From positions 1,197,001 through 1,261,000 of the forward strand of contig NZ_CP150661.1 in assembly GCF_038024105.1 (NCBI RefSeq): a DNA stretch of 64,000 nucleotides. Direction: 5' to 3'. The translations under genes and the position numbers were made by a program. Below, piece after piece: positions 51,258 to 59,820 of this stretch. Origin of the DNA: Polaribacter butkevichii. GTDB taxonomy: Bacteria > Bacteroidota > Bacteroidia > Flavobacteriales > Flavobacteriaceae. The notes below the pieces were generated by a model that made no database searches, was not told where the DNA came from, and saw nothing but the letters and a program-made list of their open reading frames with translations. Every line of letters starts with the position of its first letter. Position 1 is the stretch's first letter.

Positions 51258-52688
51258 ATGCAACCACTTTATATCTTATTATTAATAGTCGCTTATTTTT
51301 CTGTATTAATATTCATTTCTTACATCACCGGAAAATCTGCAGACAACAAAACTTTTTTTAAAGCAAACAATTCTTCACCTTGGTATTTAGTTGCCTTTGG
51401 TATGATTGGCGCTTCCCTTTCTGGGGTTACTTTTATCTCCGTTCCTGGTTGGATAGAAGCACAAAGCATGAGTTATTTTCAAATGGTTTTAGGCTATGTT
51501 CTTGGATATGCTGTAATTGGTTTGGTTTTACTACCACTCTACTATAAACTAAATCTAACATCCATTTACAGTTATTTAGATGATCGTTTTGGCAATTACT
51601 CATACAAAACAGGTGCAAGTTTTTTTCTACTTTCTAGAGTAGTTGGTGCTGCCTTTAGGCTTTTTTTAGTTGCAAATGTCTTACAAGTTATTTTATTTGA
51701 TGCCTACGGTATTCCGTTTTGGGTAACCGTTTCTATTACTATTTTATTAATTTGGTTGTACACTTTTAAAGGCGGTATAAAAACAATTGTTTGGACAGAT
51801 ACTTTACAAACCTTATTTATGTTAGTTGCAGTTGGAGTTTGTATTTACACTATTTCTGGTGAAATGGAAATAGACAATCTATTTACCTACGTTGCAGATA
51901 GTGAATTGTCTAAAACATTCTTTTTTGAGGATGTAAATGCAGGAAATTATTTCTGGAAACAGTTTTTATCAGGGGCATTTATTGCGGTTGTAATGACTGG
52001 TTTAGACCAAGATATGATGCAAAAAAACTTAACGTGTAGAAACTTAAAAGACGCGCAAAAAAACATGTTTTGGTTTACAATTGTGTTAGTAATTGTAAAT
52101 TTTTTCTTTTTAGCTTTAGGTGTTTTACTAACAGATTATGCACAACAAAACGGAATTGATGCACACAAAGATCAGCTTTTTCCTATCATAGCTACTCAAG
52201 GAAATCTTGGTTTAGCCACTGCCCTATTCTTTTTATTAGGTTTAATTGCTGCAGCTTATTCTAGTGCAGATTCTGCCTTAACTTCTTTAACTACTTCTTT
52301 TAGTATCGATATATTAGAAATCGATAAAAAGAAAGAGAAAAATGAGCAAGAAAAAATTAGAAAGAAAATTCATATTATGTTCTCTTTTATATTAATTGCA
52401 ACCATTCTAATTTTTAAATATTTTATTGCGGATGCAAGTGTAATTGCAAAAATATTTACGTTTGCAGGCTATACCTACGGCCCTTTATTAGGCTTATATG
52501 CTTTTGGAATGTTTACCAAAATGAATGTAAAAGATAAAATAGTACCTGCAATTTGTTTTATTGCACCTGTACTTACTTTTGTTATCAGCTATTATTCTAA
52601 AGAAAAATTAGGCTTCGATTTTGGCTTTTTTGTATTGGTTTTAAATGGAGCATTGACTTTTATAGGATTGTATTTAATCAAGAAATAA
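51258..52688 (+). CDS. Sodium:solute symporter (SSS family)
   Basis: 476 residues with about 13 hydrophobic segments. Family blocks are FGMIGASLSGVTFISVPGWI, the VGAAFRLFLVANVLQVILF helix, WLYTFKGGIKTIVWTDTLQT, GLDQDMMQKNLTCRNLKDAQ, and LGLIAAAYSSADSALTSLTT with the Na2-site serines. It should import a small organic solute with sodium; the solute cannot be read. It stands alone after a 253-bp spacer. Confidence 0.93.
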   Translation: MQPLYILLLIVAYFSVLIFISYITGKSADNKTFFKANNSSPWYLVAFGMIGASLSGVTFISVPGWIEAQSMSYFQMVLGYVLGYAVIGLVLLPLYYKLNLTSIYSYLDDRFGNYSYKTGASFFLLSRVVGAAFRLFLVANVLQVILFDAYGIPFWVTVSITILLIWLYTFKGGIKTIVWTDTLQTLFMLVAVGVCIYTISGEMEIDNLFTYVADSELSKTFFFEDVNAGNYFWKQFLSGAFIAVVMTGLDQDMMQKNLTCRNLKDAQKNMFWFTIVLVIVNFFFLALGVLLTDYAQQNGIDAHKDQLFPIIATQGNLGLATALFFLLGLIAAAYSSADSALTSLTTSFSIDILEIDKKKEKNEQEKIRKKIHIMFSFILIATILIFKYFIADASVIAKIFTFAGYTYGPLLGLYAFGMFTKMNVKDKIVPAICFIAPVLTFVISYYSKEKLGFDFGFFVLVLNGALTFIGLYLIKK

Positions 52689-52755
52689 TTTAAACTTGGC
52701 AACTTTATATATAAAACGCTGTAAAAAAATAATACTTTTCTGAGTAACGTATAAA

Positions 52756-53889
52756 ATGAAAAAAAAGAAAATTTATTTCCCCAATTTAAATGGATTAAGA
52801 TTTATTGCAGCTTTCTTGGTGATAATTCATCACATAGAACAATTTAAATCGATTATTAAAGTTGAAAATTACTGGGGTAAAATTCCTTTTATAAATATTA
52901 TAGGAAAACTTGGGGTTATTTTATTCTTTGTTCTTAGTGGTTTTTTAATAACATATTTATTATTAGCTGAAGAAAAAGCATTTAAAAAAATAAGTATCGC
53001 TAAGTTTTATATGCGAAGAGTATTACGCATTTGGCCTTTATATTTCTTAATTATCATTTTAGCTTTTTTTGTACTTCCAAATATTGAAATTTTTATCTTA
53101 CCTAGTTATGGTAAAGATGTTATTTATACCAACCTGTTCTGGAAACTTCTTTTATATGCAATATTCTTTCCAAATTTGGTACTTTCATTACTAGGTGTTG
53201 TTCCGTACGCTTCACATACTTGGTCTATAGGTACTGAAGAACAATATTACTTAGTGTGGCCAGTAATTCTTAAACACATCAAAAAATATCGAATTTTATT
53301 AATGTTTGCCATTATTCTTTTTTATCTAAGTTTTAAATTCTTTTTAAGAACTTCATATGCTTACCAAATTCCTTACAACAATGTGCTACGGGCGTTTTGG
53401 AATTCATTTCCTATAGATTGTATGGCAATAGGAGCATTATATTCTATCTTACTTTTCCAAAAAAGTAAATTCTTAAAGTATTTAGTAAGAAATGACCTCT
53501 TTTATTTTTCAATTGGTCTTGTTACTTTTTTGATGTTAAAAGGTGTTTACATTCCTTACATCCATTATGAATTTTATTCATTCTTTTTTGGGGTAATAAT
53601 TCTCAATTTTGCTGTCAACGAAAAAATAAAAATCTCCTTAGAAAACAAAATTTTCAATTATTTAGGTAATATATCTTACGGTCTATATATGTATCATCCT
53701 ATAGGAATTATATTAGCAATATCAATAATTTCATCTTTTGATTTAAAAACAAATTGGATTTTATATCCCCTAAGTTTTATTTTAACGATAACAATGGCAA
53801 GCCTATCTTATAAATATTTTGAATCTTTCTTTCTTCAGTTTAAGGATAAATTTTCAAATATTTTAAGTGGTAATAGAAAAATAGAATGA
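52756..53889 (+). CDS. Acyltransferase 3 family (OafA/YrhL-like) membrane protein
   Basis: 377 residues with about ten hydrophobic segments. FPNLNGLRFIAAFLVIIHHI contains the first catalytic-region His pair, GVILFFVLSGFLITYLLLAE and RRVLRIWPLYFLII follow, and HTWSIGTEEQYYLVWPVI is the usual third block. These enzymes transfer acetyl or other acyl groups to surface polysaccharides. No glycosyltransferase cluster is adjacent, so the acceptor is unknown. Confidence 0.93.
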   Translation: MKKKKIYFPNLNGLRFIAAFLVIIHHIEQFKSIIKVENYWGKIPFINIIGKLGVILFFVLSGFLITYLLLAEEKAFKKISIAKFYMRRVLRIWPLYFLIIILAFFVLPNIEIFILPSYGKDVIYTNLFWKLLLYAIFFPNLVLSLLGVVPYASHTWSIGTEEQYYLVWPVILKHIKKYRILLMFAIILFYLSFKFFLRTSYAYQIPYNNVLRAFWNSFPIDCMAIGALYSILLFQKSKFLKYLVRNDLFYFSIGLVTFLMLKGVYIPYIHYEFYSFFFGVIILNFAVNEKIKISLENKIFNYLGNISYGLYMYHPIGIILAISIISSFDLKTNWILYPLSFILTITMASLSYKYFESFFLQFKDKFSNILSGNRKIE

Positions 53890-54016
53890 CAATAATTCCT
53901 TTTAAACCTTACGTAAAGTTTCTAAGTGATTTTACTAATTAACGGAATCAATTAACTAAAATCAATAATAAAAATCTTAAATAATTGATCTATCAAATTC
54001 ATAATTATCTAATAAA

Positions 54017-55204
54017 ATGAAAAAAACAATTTCCATTATTGGAAGTGGACCTTCCTCACTGCTTTTAGCTGCTTTTTTAGATACAAAAAAATTTGAGGTT
54101 ACTATTTACGAAAAAAATAAAACAGCAGGTAGAAAACTATTAGTTGCAGGAAAAGGCGGATTTAATTTAACACACTCAGAACCTATTGCTCATTTTATTG
54201 AACGCTATACACCTACTTTTTTTTTAAAAGATGCTTTACTTAGTTTTACCAACGATGATTTTAGAAATTGGCTACAAAGTATTGGGGTTCCAACTTATAT
54301 TGGCAGCAGTAAAAGAATTTACCCAGAAGAAGGTTTAAAACCAATAACCGTTATCAATACTATTTTAAATCATTTAAAAGAAAAAGGAATTACCTTTAAA
54401 TACGAACATACTTTTTCGGGTTGGGATGCTCTAAATAATTTAATTTTAAATAATAAAATAACTCCTTCTGATTACACTGTCTTTTCTTTAGGGGGTGCCA
54501 GTTGGCGAGTTACAGGGTCTAACGGAAGTTGGTTAGAAACATTTCAAAAAAAAGAGGTAACCACCATCCCTTTTGAAGCATCAAACTGTGCTGTAAATAT
54601 TGATTGGAAATCTAATTTCATCAACCAAAACGAAGGAAATCCTTTAAAAAACATCACTATTACTTGTGATAATAAAATACAAAAAGGAGAAGCTGTAATT
54701 ACAAAGTTTGGCTTAGAAGGAAATGCTATTTACGGGTTGAGTCCGCAAATTAGAGCTCAATTAAAATCATCAGAAAAAGCAAGTATTTATATCGATTTTA
54801 AACCGATGTTAAGCTTAGAGAACATCATCTCTAAAGTGATAAATTCTACTTTTAAAAACACCACACAAGTTTTAAAAAAAGAATTAAAACTTAGCAATTC
54901 ACAAATAGAACTTTTAAAAACAACGCTTTCTAAAGAAGATTATTTAGACATTGTAACTTTATCAAAAAACATTAAAAATTTCCCTTTAGAAATTATAGGT
55001 TTAGGCAATATAAACGCAGCGATTTCTACGGTTGGAGGCATTGATTTAAATGCTGTAGACACTCATTTTCAGCTACATAAAATTAAGAATCAATATTGTA
55101 TAGGAGAAATGTTAAATTGGGATGCGCCTACTGGAGGATATTTAATTCAGGGATGTGCTAGTTCTGGAGTTTATCTTGCAAAACATTTTAATAAAATTGC
55201 ATAA
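54017..55204 (+). CDS. BaiN/HI0933-family flavoprotein
   Basis: 395 residues. An N-terminal FAD-binding Rossmann motif (ISIIGSGPSSLLLAAFLDT) is followed by YEKNKTAGRKLLVAGKGGFN, typical of the BaiN/HI0933-like NAD(P)/FAD-dependent oxidoreductases (the TIGR03862 subgroup from the overall pattern). The C-terminus has WDAPTGGYLIQGCASSGVYL, the second FAD contact. Members reduce unknown substrates. Monocistronic by spacing (127 bp before, 68 bp after). Confidence 0.88.
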   Translation: MKKTISIIGSGPSSLLLAAFLDTKKFEVTIYEKNKTAGRKLLVAGKGGFNLTHSEPIAHFIERYTPTFFLKDALLSFTNDDFRNWLQSIGVPTYIGSSKRIYPEEGLKPITVINTILNHLKEKGITFKYEHTFSGWDALNNLILNNKITPSDYTVFSLGGASWRVTGSNGSWLETFQKKEVTTIPFEASNCAVNIDWKSNFINQNEGNPLKNITITCDNKIQKGEAVITKFGLEGNAIYGLSPQIRAQLKSSEKASIYIDFKPMLSLENIISKVINSTFKNTTQVLKKELKLSNSQIELLKTTLSKEDYLDIVTLSKNIKNFPLEIIGLGNINAAISTVGGIDLNAVDTHFQLHKIKNQYCIGEMLNWDAPTGGYLIQGCASSGVYLAKHFNKIA

Positions 55205-55272
55205 AAAAGGATGTTTTAGAATGATTGTACTCTTAAAATATTCTGTATTTTTACTTTATCCAATTAAAAAGA

Positions 55273-55920
55273 ATGTCTAAAGATTTAAGTAACTATAGAA
55301 AATCCTACGAAAAGCAAGAACTTTTAGAAAGTACTTGTCCAGAAAACCCAATAGAATTATTTCAAACTTGGTTTATTAACGCAGATACCTCTAACATGGT
55401 TGATGAAAGCAACGCAATGACCGTTTCTTCTATTGGTTTAGATGGTTTCCCTAAAAGTAGAGTTGTTTTATTAAAAAGATTTACTTGGGAAGGTTTTATT
55501 TTTTACACCAATTACAATTCGGAAAAAGGAAAAGCCATTGCTGCTAACAATAACATCTGTTTGTCTTTCTTTTGGCCTGCATTAGAACAGCAAATTATTA
55601 TAAAAGGAACCGCAGAAATATTAGCAGAAAATTTATCTGATGGTTATTTTGAATCGAGACCAGACGGAAGTAAATTAGGAGCTTGGGCTTCTAACCAAAG
55701 TGCTGTTGTTGCCTCTAGAGAAGAATTAGATACTCTTTTAAAAACTTTTGAAAAAAAGTTTGAAGGACAAGAAATTGTAAGACCAAAACATTGGGGAGGC
55801 TATTTAGTAAAACCAATTTCTATAGAATTTTGGCAAGGGAGACCCAATAGAATGCACGATAGAATAAGATACACTTTAGAAGAAGATTTTTCTTGGAAAA
55901 AAGAAAGATTAGCGCCATAA
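55273..55920 (+). CDS. pdxH: Pyridoxamine/pyridoxine 5'-phosphate oxidase
   Basis: 215 residues, normal length. PdxH oxidises PNP or PMP to pyridoxal 5'-phosphate with FMN. Visible blocks are AMTVSSIGLDGFPKSRVVLL, GFIFYTNYNSEKGKAIAANN, GAWASNQSAVVASREEL and the C-terminal signature EFWQGRPNRMHDRIRY. It is followed 34 bp later by the SixA-like gene. Confidence 0.97.
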   Translation: MSKDLSNYRKSYEKQELLESTCPENPIELFQTWFINADTSNMVDESNAMTVSSIGLDGFPKSRVVLLKRFTWEGFIFYTNYNSEKGKAIAANNNICLSFFWPALEQQIIIKGTAEILAENLSDGYFESRPDGSKLGAWASNQSAVVASREELDTLLKTFEKKFEGQEIVRPKHWGGYLVKPISIEFWQGRPNRMHDRIRYTLEEDFSWKKERLAP

Positions 55921-55954
55921 ATTTTTATATTTACAACTCAACAATTAAAATTTA

Positions 55955-56443
55955 ATGAAAACATTATACATTGTTAGACATGCTAAATCTTCTTGGGAAT
56001 ACTCAGGAATAGAAGATATTGACAGACCTCTAAAAAAACGCGGAATAAAAGACGCACATTTAATGTCTAAATTCTTAGCAAAAGAAGTTGGCAGACCAGA
56101 CGTATTTGTATCAAGTAGTGCTAATAGAGCATTGCATACAGCCGTTATTTTTTGCGAAAATTTTGAATACCCTTTATCTAACCTTAAAATAAAGAGACAA
56201 TTATACAGCTTTAGCGATGGCTATTTGGTAAAAACTGTAAATGCGTTAGATGATGGTTTTAATTCTGCCATTATATTTAGCCATGATCATGGTATCAATA
56301 CATTTGTAAATAAATTTGGTAACAAACCCATTTCTCATGTATCCACTTGTGGTGTTATTGGTATTCAGTTTGAAGAAAAACACTGGAAAAACATAAAAAA
56401 AGGGAAAACTTTTTTAATAGATTTCCCTAAAAATCATAAATAA
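55955..56443 (+). CDS. SixA-like histidine phosphatase
   Basis: 162 residues. The branch-1 histidine phosphatase motif is LYIVRHAKSSWEYSG, with the second catalytic His in IIFSHDHGINTFVN. The short length fits the SixA subgroup, which in E. coli dephosphorylates phosphohistidine proteins. The substrate here is unknown. The next gene starts 6 bp downstream. Confidence 0.93.
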   Translation: MKTLYIVRHAKSSWEYSGIEDIDRPLKKRGIKDAHLMSKFLAKEVGRPDVFVSSSANRALHTAVIFCENFEYPLSNLKIKRQLYSFSDGYLVKTVNALDDGFNSAIIFSHDHGINTFVNKFGNKPISHVSTCGVIGIQFEEKHWKNIKKGKTFLIDFPKNHK

Positions 56444-56449
56444 AATAGT

Positions 56450-57349
56450 TTGTTAGAAATTAAAAAATACGGTGCAATTGATATTGGTTCTAATGCAATT
56501 AGATTGCTTATTGCTAATGTTATTGTATCCGAAGACAAAGAACCTCAATTTAAAAAATCTTCTTTAGTACGTGTTCCTATTCGTTTAGGAGCAGATGCTT
56601 TTGTTGGAGAAGGTACTATCAGCGAAAAAAACATCTCAAGAATGATTCATGCTATGGAAGCATTTAAATTATTAATGGATGTTCATGGTGTAGAAAGATA
56701 CAAAGCCTGCGCAACATCTGCCATGAGAGAAGCAGAAAACGGCAAAGAAGTAGCTACAAGAATTTTAAAAGAAACAGGTGTACAAATTGATATTATTGGC
56801 GGAAAAGAAGAAGCTGCTATTATTTCATCTACAGACCTAAATCAATTAATAGAAGGAGATAATTCTTATTTGTATGTAGATGTTGGTGGTGGTAGTACAG
56901 AATTTACCATTTTTTCTGAAGGAAAAATTCTTACATCAAAGTCTTTTAAAATGGGTACAGTACGTTTGTTAAATAACAAAAAGTCTGTAAATAAAGAGAT
57001 TTTTGCCAATGTAGAAAAATGGATTAAGAAAAATACTAAAGATTTAAAAAAGGTCTCTTTAATTGGTTCTGGTGGTAACATTAATAAGTTATTTAAAATG
57101 TCTGGACGAACAGAAGGCAAACCAATTTCTTATATTTATCTAAATGCTCAATATCAATTTTTAAAGCAGATGTCTTTTGATGAGCGCGTTTCTGAGCTTA
57201 GTTTAAACCCAGATAGAGCCGATGTAATAATACCGGCAACCAAAATTTACCTCTCTGCAATGAAATGGAGTGGCGCTAGAAAAATTTATGTACCTAAAAT
57301 TGGTCTTTCAGACGGAATTATTAAAAGCTTATTTTACAATAAGTTATAA
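56450..57349 (+). CDS. ppx: Ppx/GppA family phosphatase
   Basis: 299 residues from TTG at 56450; no ATG fits before the conserved block. The ASKHA-fold phosphate loops are clear: YGAIDIGSNAIRLLIANV and YVDVGGGSTEFTIF, plus LIGSGGNINKLFKMSG. Members hydrolyse polyphosphate or the pentaphosphate pppGpp. The single-domain length (about 300) is that of short exopolyphosphatases without the C-terminal HD domain. Placed 6 bp after the SixA-like gene, so probably co-transcribed. Confidence 0.93.
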   Translation: MLEIKKYGAIDIGSNAIRLLIANVIVSEDKEPQFKKSSLVRVPIRLGADAFVGEGTISEKNISRMIHAMEAFKLLMDVHGVERYKACATSAMREAENGKEVATRILKETGVQIDIIGGKEEAAIISSTDLNQLIEGDNSYLYVDVGGGSTEFTIFSEGKILTSKSFKMGTVRLLNNKKSVNKEIFANVEKWIKKNTKDLKKVSLIGSGGNINKLFKMSGRTEGKPISYIYLNAQYQFLKQMSFDERVSELSLNPDRADVIIPATKIYLSAMKWSGARKIYVPKIGLSDGIIKSLFYNKL

Positions 57350-57459
57350 ATTAATTTGTGATTTCTTTAACATATTTTTGTATTTTTGTTATAATTCTTG
57401 TGACTTATCAAAAAAAGTTGTGTCATAGAATTGAACTAAAAATCAAAAATAGGTTTATT

Positions 57460-58560
57460 ATGAAAAAAATTTTACTAAGTGCTACGCTATTAATGTTTGG
57501 AGCAACAGCTTTTGCTCAAGACTTACCAACAAACCCAGAACCAGGAAAATGTTACGTTCGTTGTAAAACTCCAGAAGTTTGGAAAAACGAAGATGTAACT
57601 ATAGAAGTGGCTCCGGCTTACAAGAAAATTGTAACGCATCCTGCGGAATACAATACAGTAACAGAAAGAGTTTTAATTAAAGAAGCTGGTCAACGTTTAG
57701 TAGTTGTACCTGCAGTATGGGAAGATAAAACAATTACATACACTGCTAAAGTAGATGCTAATAAATTAAGTGTTGTACCTGCTACATTTAGCCAAGACTC
57801 TCAAACTATAGAAACAAAAGCTGCTTCTGCAAATTGGGAAATGAGCGAAAAAGCTCCTGATTGTGAATCTAGTGATCCTAACGACTGTAGATATTGGTGT
57901 TACAAACCAGTACCTGCAAAATATGTTACTATTCCTTTAACTAAATTAGACAGAGACGCAAGTACTGTATCTAACCAAGTTCCTGGATATGAGAAAACAT
58001 ATACTACTAAAGTAATGGTTAAAGGACCTACTACTACTTCTATTGAAATTCCTGCAGTTTACGGAAGTATCAACAAAACAGTTTTAGTAAAAGATGCATG
58101 GCAAGAAGAAATTACTGTTGCTGCTAAATACAAAACTGTAACTAAAGAAATTTTAGTTAACAAAGGTGGTTTAACTACTTGGAAAGAAGTTGAATGTGAA
58201 TTAGTTAACAATACTATTTTACCAATTAACTGGAACTTAGGAAGTGCTACTTTAACTCCTGCTGCAAAAAGAATTATTGATACTAGATTATTACCTGTAT
58301 TAAAAACAGGAGTATCTGTAGCTTTAGAATCTCATACAGACTCTAGAGGAACTAAAGAAAATAACCAAAACTTATCTGAAAGAAGAGCTCAGGCAGTTAC
58401 AAACTACTTAATTTCTAAAGGTGTAAACCCAAGTAAATTAACTGGTAACGGATACGGAGAATCTAAATTAACAAACAGATGTGCTGATGGTGTTTCTTGT
58501 ACAGAAGCGCAACACAGAGCAAACAGAAGAACTACATTTAGAGTAGTAAACGAAAAATAA
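57460..58560 (+). CDS. OmpA-family outer-membrane protein with repeated N-terminal beta modules
   Basis: 366 residues from ATG 57460, which gives the signal peptide MKKILLSATLLMFGATAFAQ; the frame is open further upstream but without signal features. The C-terminal 110 residues are an OmpA peptidoglycan-binding domain (LESHTDSRGTKENNQNLSER, NRRTTFRVVNEK). The 230 residues before it hold repeated short modules of the type PAxYxx(V/I)xxxVLVKxA (for example IPAVYGSINKTVLVKDA, VAAKYKTVTKEILVNKGG) and a cysteine-rich patch (CESSDPNDCRYWC). TATTTTTG boxes at 57373 and 57381 are promoter candidates. Codon use looks that of a well-expressed gene. Confidence 0.9.
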   Translation: MKKILLSATLLMFGATAFAQDLPTNPEPGKCYVRCKTPEVWKNEDVTIEVAPAYKKIVTHPAEYNTVTERVLIKEAGQRLVVVPAVWEDKTITYTAKVDANKLSVVPATFSQDSQTIETKAASANWEMSEKAPDCESSDPNDCRYWCYKPVPAKYVTIPLTKLDRDASTVSNQVPGYEKTYTTKVMVKGPTTTSIEIPAVYGSINKTVLVKDAWQEEITVAAKYKTVTKEILVNKGGLTTWKEVECELVNNTILPINWNLGSATLTPAAKRIIDTRLLPVLKTGVSVALESHTDSRGTKENNQNLSERRAQAVTNYLISKGVNPSKLTGNGYGESKLTNRCADGVSCTEAQHRANRRTTFRVVNEK

Positions 58561-58590
58561 TCTCTTCTAATTTATTAGAAAGGTAATAAA

Positions 58591-58621
58591 AACCGAGGCA
58601 ATCTGCTTCGGTTTTTTTTTG
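58591..58621 (+). terminator. Terminator of the OmpA-family gene
   Basis: AACCGAGGCA and TGCTTCGGTT (one G-U pair) around ATC, then about ten T. Confidence 0.88.
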
Positions 58622-58941
58622 TTTTCTAAAACCATATTGTTATCAATCAAATATATTATTGAAATAATATAAGGCTTTTATTTAGATAACTCTATTTGGT
58701 CCTTAAAATCTAATAAGTATATCAATAAAGGTACAATTGAAGGAATACAATACAAACACCTTAGATATTTTATTTGATGTAAAGACATCAAGAGTAAGCA
58801 CATATAATAAGATTGAATTAAGCTTAAAATGAATAGGTAATTAAAAGAAAGGTAAATAAAAAATATAGAAGGGCTAAAAGCAACAAAAGAGAAGCCTTAG
58901 CAAAGTAAATAACTACGTAAACATCTTCTTTTAAAACAAAA

Positions 58942-58970
58942 ATACCGAAGCTAAAACTTCGGTTTTTTTA
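58942..58970. terminator. Hairpin with T run before the thioredoxin-like gene end
   Basis: ACCGAAG / CTTCGGT around a 6-base loop, with T7 on the plus side and a shorter T run on the minus side. It can end the minus-strand thioredoxin transcript and any plus-strand RNA from 58622 onward. Confidence 0.75.
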
Positions 58971-58971
58971 T

Positions 58972-59445
58972 TTAGTAATTTTCAATTACAGATTCTATAA
59001 ACGGATAATAATACTCCGTTAAGATTAATCCTTTTTTATAACCAATCATTTTTCCTTTATGATTTACAAAAACAAGTGTAGGAAATGACCTTATTTTAAA
59101 TTGCCTCTTTAAATCATTATTTATTTCTAATTTTTCAGGAGAAATTATATCTATATTTCTAGGACTATCTGCCTCATATAATATTAAGTCCTTTTCAGCA
59201 ATCGCTTTAAATTTTTTTGTATGAAAAAGCTTTTTATCTAGAACTTTACAAGGACCACACCAATCTGATCCTGTAAAATAAATAAGTACAGGTTTATTTT
59301 CTTTTTTAGATTTTTTTAAAGCACTTTTAAAAGTAGATTCCCAATTTAAAGTAACAGAATCTAACTCTTGCACATTTTGTTCTTGAGCTACAATATTTGT
59401 AATCGTAAAAAAACAAATAGTAAAAAGTAATATAACTTTATTCAT
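58972..59445 (-). CDS. Exported thioredoxin-like protein
   Basis: 157 residues from the ATG at 59445, which gives a clean signal peptide (MNKVILLFTICFFTITNIVA); the frame is open upstream but adds only hydrophobic residues. The active site is WCGPC in LIYFTGSDWCGPCKVLDKKL, and the cis-Pro is in IRSFPTLVFVNHKG. It should be a periplasmic thiol oxidoreductase. Partner unknown. Confidence 0.9.
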   Translation of the reverse strand: MNKVILLFTICFFTITNIVAQEQNVQELDSVTLNWESTFKSALKKSKKENKPVLIYFTGSDWCGPCKVLDKKLFHTKKFKAIAEKDLILYEADSPRNIDIISPEKLEINNDLKRQFKIRSFPTLVFVNHKGKMIGYKKGLILTEYYYPFIESVIENY

Positions 59446-59820
59446 AAGTAGTAATTTCATCAAAAATATCAAAAATAATACCAAAAAAAAAACACAGAAC
59501 AAATGTTATACTAAATAAAAACAAAATTACCCTTTTTTCTAAAAAAAAGGGATTATTATTTTAATAAAAAAAACGTGTTAGTAAAGTTGTTAAAAATTAA
59601 AAAGCCGTAATTAAAAAATTACGACTTTCTTTTTTATTCCTAGAATATAATAAATTCAATCCCCCAATTTCATTATTACATATTTTCATCAGAATAAGCA
59701 CAAATATACAATACTTTTACATACAAATTATATTATAAAGCACACTAAGCTACTACACATGTATATTATTAACACAAAAACTACTATATTTACACAACAA
59801 TAAAGAATAATTGCGTGTAA
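59446..59820. other. 375-bp divergent intergenic region with hairpin and GGGGGATTGA motif
   Basis: Contains a hairpin AAAGCCGTAATT (59601-59612) / AATTACGACTTT (59617-59628) followed by T6 on the plus strand, and the motif AAATTGGGGGATTGAATTT on the minus strand (59670-59652). Near the regulator start is an A+T-rich stretch with TATATTTA resembling a -7 box. No ORF. Confidence 0.5.

Larger units (their letters stand above)
58561..58971. other. 411-bp region without protein gene but with an orphan second terminator
   Basis: After the OmpA-gene terminator (58591-58621) lie about 320 bp with no family-like ORF, ending in another plus-strand hairpin with T run at 58944-58970. The terminator has no plus-strand protein gene in front of it, so a non-coding transcript or the remains of a lost gene are possible. 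Confidence 0.45.
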
